Assembly: GCA_016929355.1 (NCBI GenBank)
Contig: JAFGJA010000655.1
Coordinates: 1-5,756 of the forward strand
Source of the DNA: Anaerolineae bacterium
GTDB taxonomy: Bacteria; Chloroflexota; Anaerolineae; Aggregatilineales; Aggregatilineaceae
Length of the DNA stretch: 5,756 nucleotides
Reading direction: 5' to 3'
Position 1 is the stretch's first letter; each line of letters starts with the position of its first letter. Below are positions 5,733 through 5,756 of this stretch, piece by piece. The position numbers and the translations under genes were made by a program. A model generated the notes under the pieces. It was given only the letters and a program-made list of their open reading frames with translations. It did not search any database and was not told the origin of the DNA.

Positions 5733-5756
5733 ATGGGCAGGCGGACAGCGAAGCAA
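5733..5756 (+). CDS. Start of an unidentified gene (3' partial)
   Basis: ATG at 5733 begins the reading frame MGRRTAKQ, which is open to the window end. GAGAGG (5720-5725) stands 7 bp upstream as ribosome binding site, so a true start is plausible. Eight residues are too few for a family call. The basic start behind a structured, terminator-bearing leader would suit a translation-related gene such as infC (IF-3) or a ribosomal protein, but this is a guess. Confidence 0.5.

Noticed and set aside
5718..5756. PyrR-binding-loop likeness (AGAGGCTTG).
   Set aside because: It lies after the terminator and acts as the ribosome binding site region of the next gene; the surrounding stem expected for a PyrR loop is absent.
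1..5756. CRISPR arrays, insertion sequences, tRNA or rRNA genes.
   Set aside because: No regularly spaced direct repeats, transposase-like frames, terminal repeats, or tRNA-like cloverleaf were seen on either strand.

Overview
The window holds the end of a bacterial operon for a heterodisulfide-reductase-linked [NiFe] hydrogenase (group 3c, MvhADG type) and, after it, a structured untranslated RNA leading into a new gene. Consensus-like sigma-70 promoters, strong Shine-Dalgarno sites and an intrinsic terminator point to a bacterium, and the FAD/ferredoxin-rich hydrogenase set points to an anaerobe with H2 metabolism. An anaerobic lineage such as Chloroflexota is possible, but this is a guess from gene content that the sequence alone does not settle.

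Layout, all on the + strand. 2-1846: HdrA-like flavin/iron-sulfur protein, cut at its 5' end by the window edge (roughly 60 residues missing, judged from the family). 1863-2327: MvhD-like [2Fe-2S] delta subunit. 2320-3315: MvhG-like small subunit, overlapping mvhD by 8 bp. 3332-4825: MvhA-like catalytic large subunit. 4826-4927: a 102-bp gap with two inverted repeats and a candidate promoter. 4928-5440: hydrogenase maturation endopeptidase (M52/HyaD-HycI family). 5433-5471: a terminator-like hairpin fused to a very good sigma-70 promoter. About 5478-5718: a transcribed leader or small RNA with four stems and a clear intrinsic terminator. 5733 to the window end: the first 8 codons of a further gene.

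How the genes work together (family knowledge plus inference): MvhA and MvhG oxidise or produce H2. MvhD carries electrons to the FAD of HdrA. HdrA splits (bifurcates) or merges electrons between a ferredoxin and a second acceptor, normally a disulfide handled by HdrB/HdrC. HdrB and HdrC are not in this window; the usual place would be upstream of the cut hdrA. The endopeptidase would trim the C-terminal tail of MvhA after NiFe insertion; the large subunit has the expected 36-residue tail after its last metal-binding motif.

The least explained part is the last 300 bp. The promoter begins inside the terminator of the protease gene. Its transcript would form several stable hairpins and end in a terminator 15 bp before the next start codon, which looks like a transcription-attenuating leader or an independent small RNA. 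I could not assign it to a known class.
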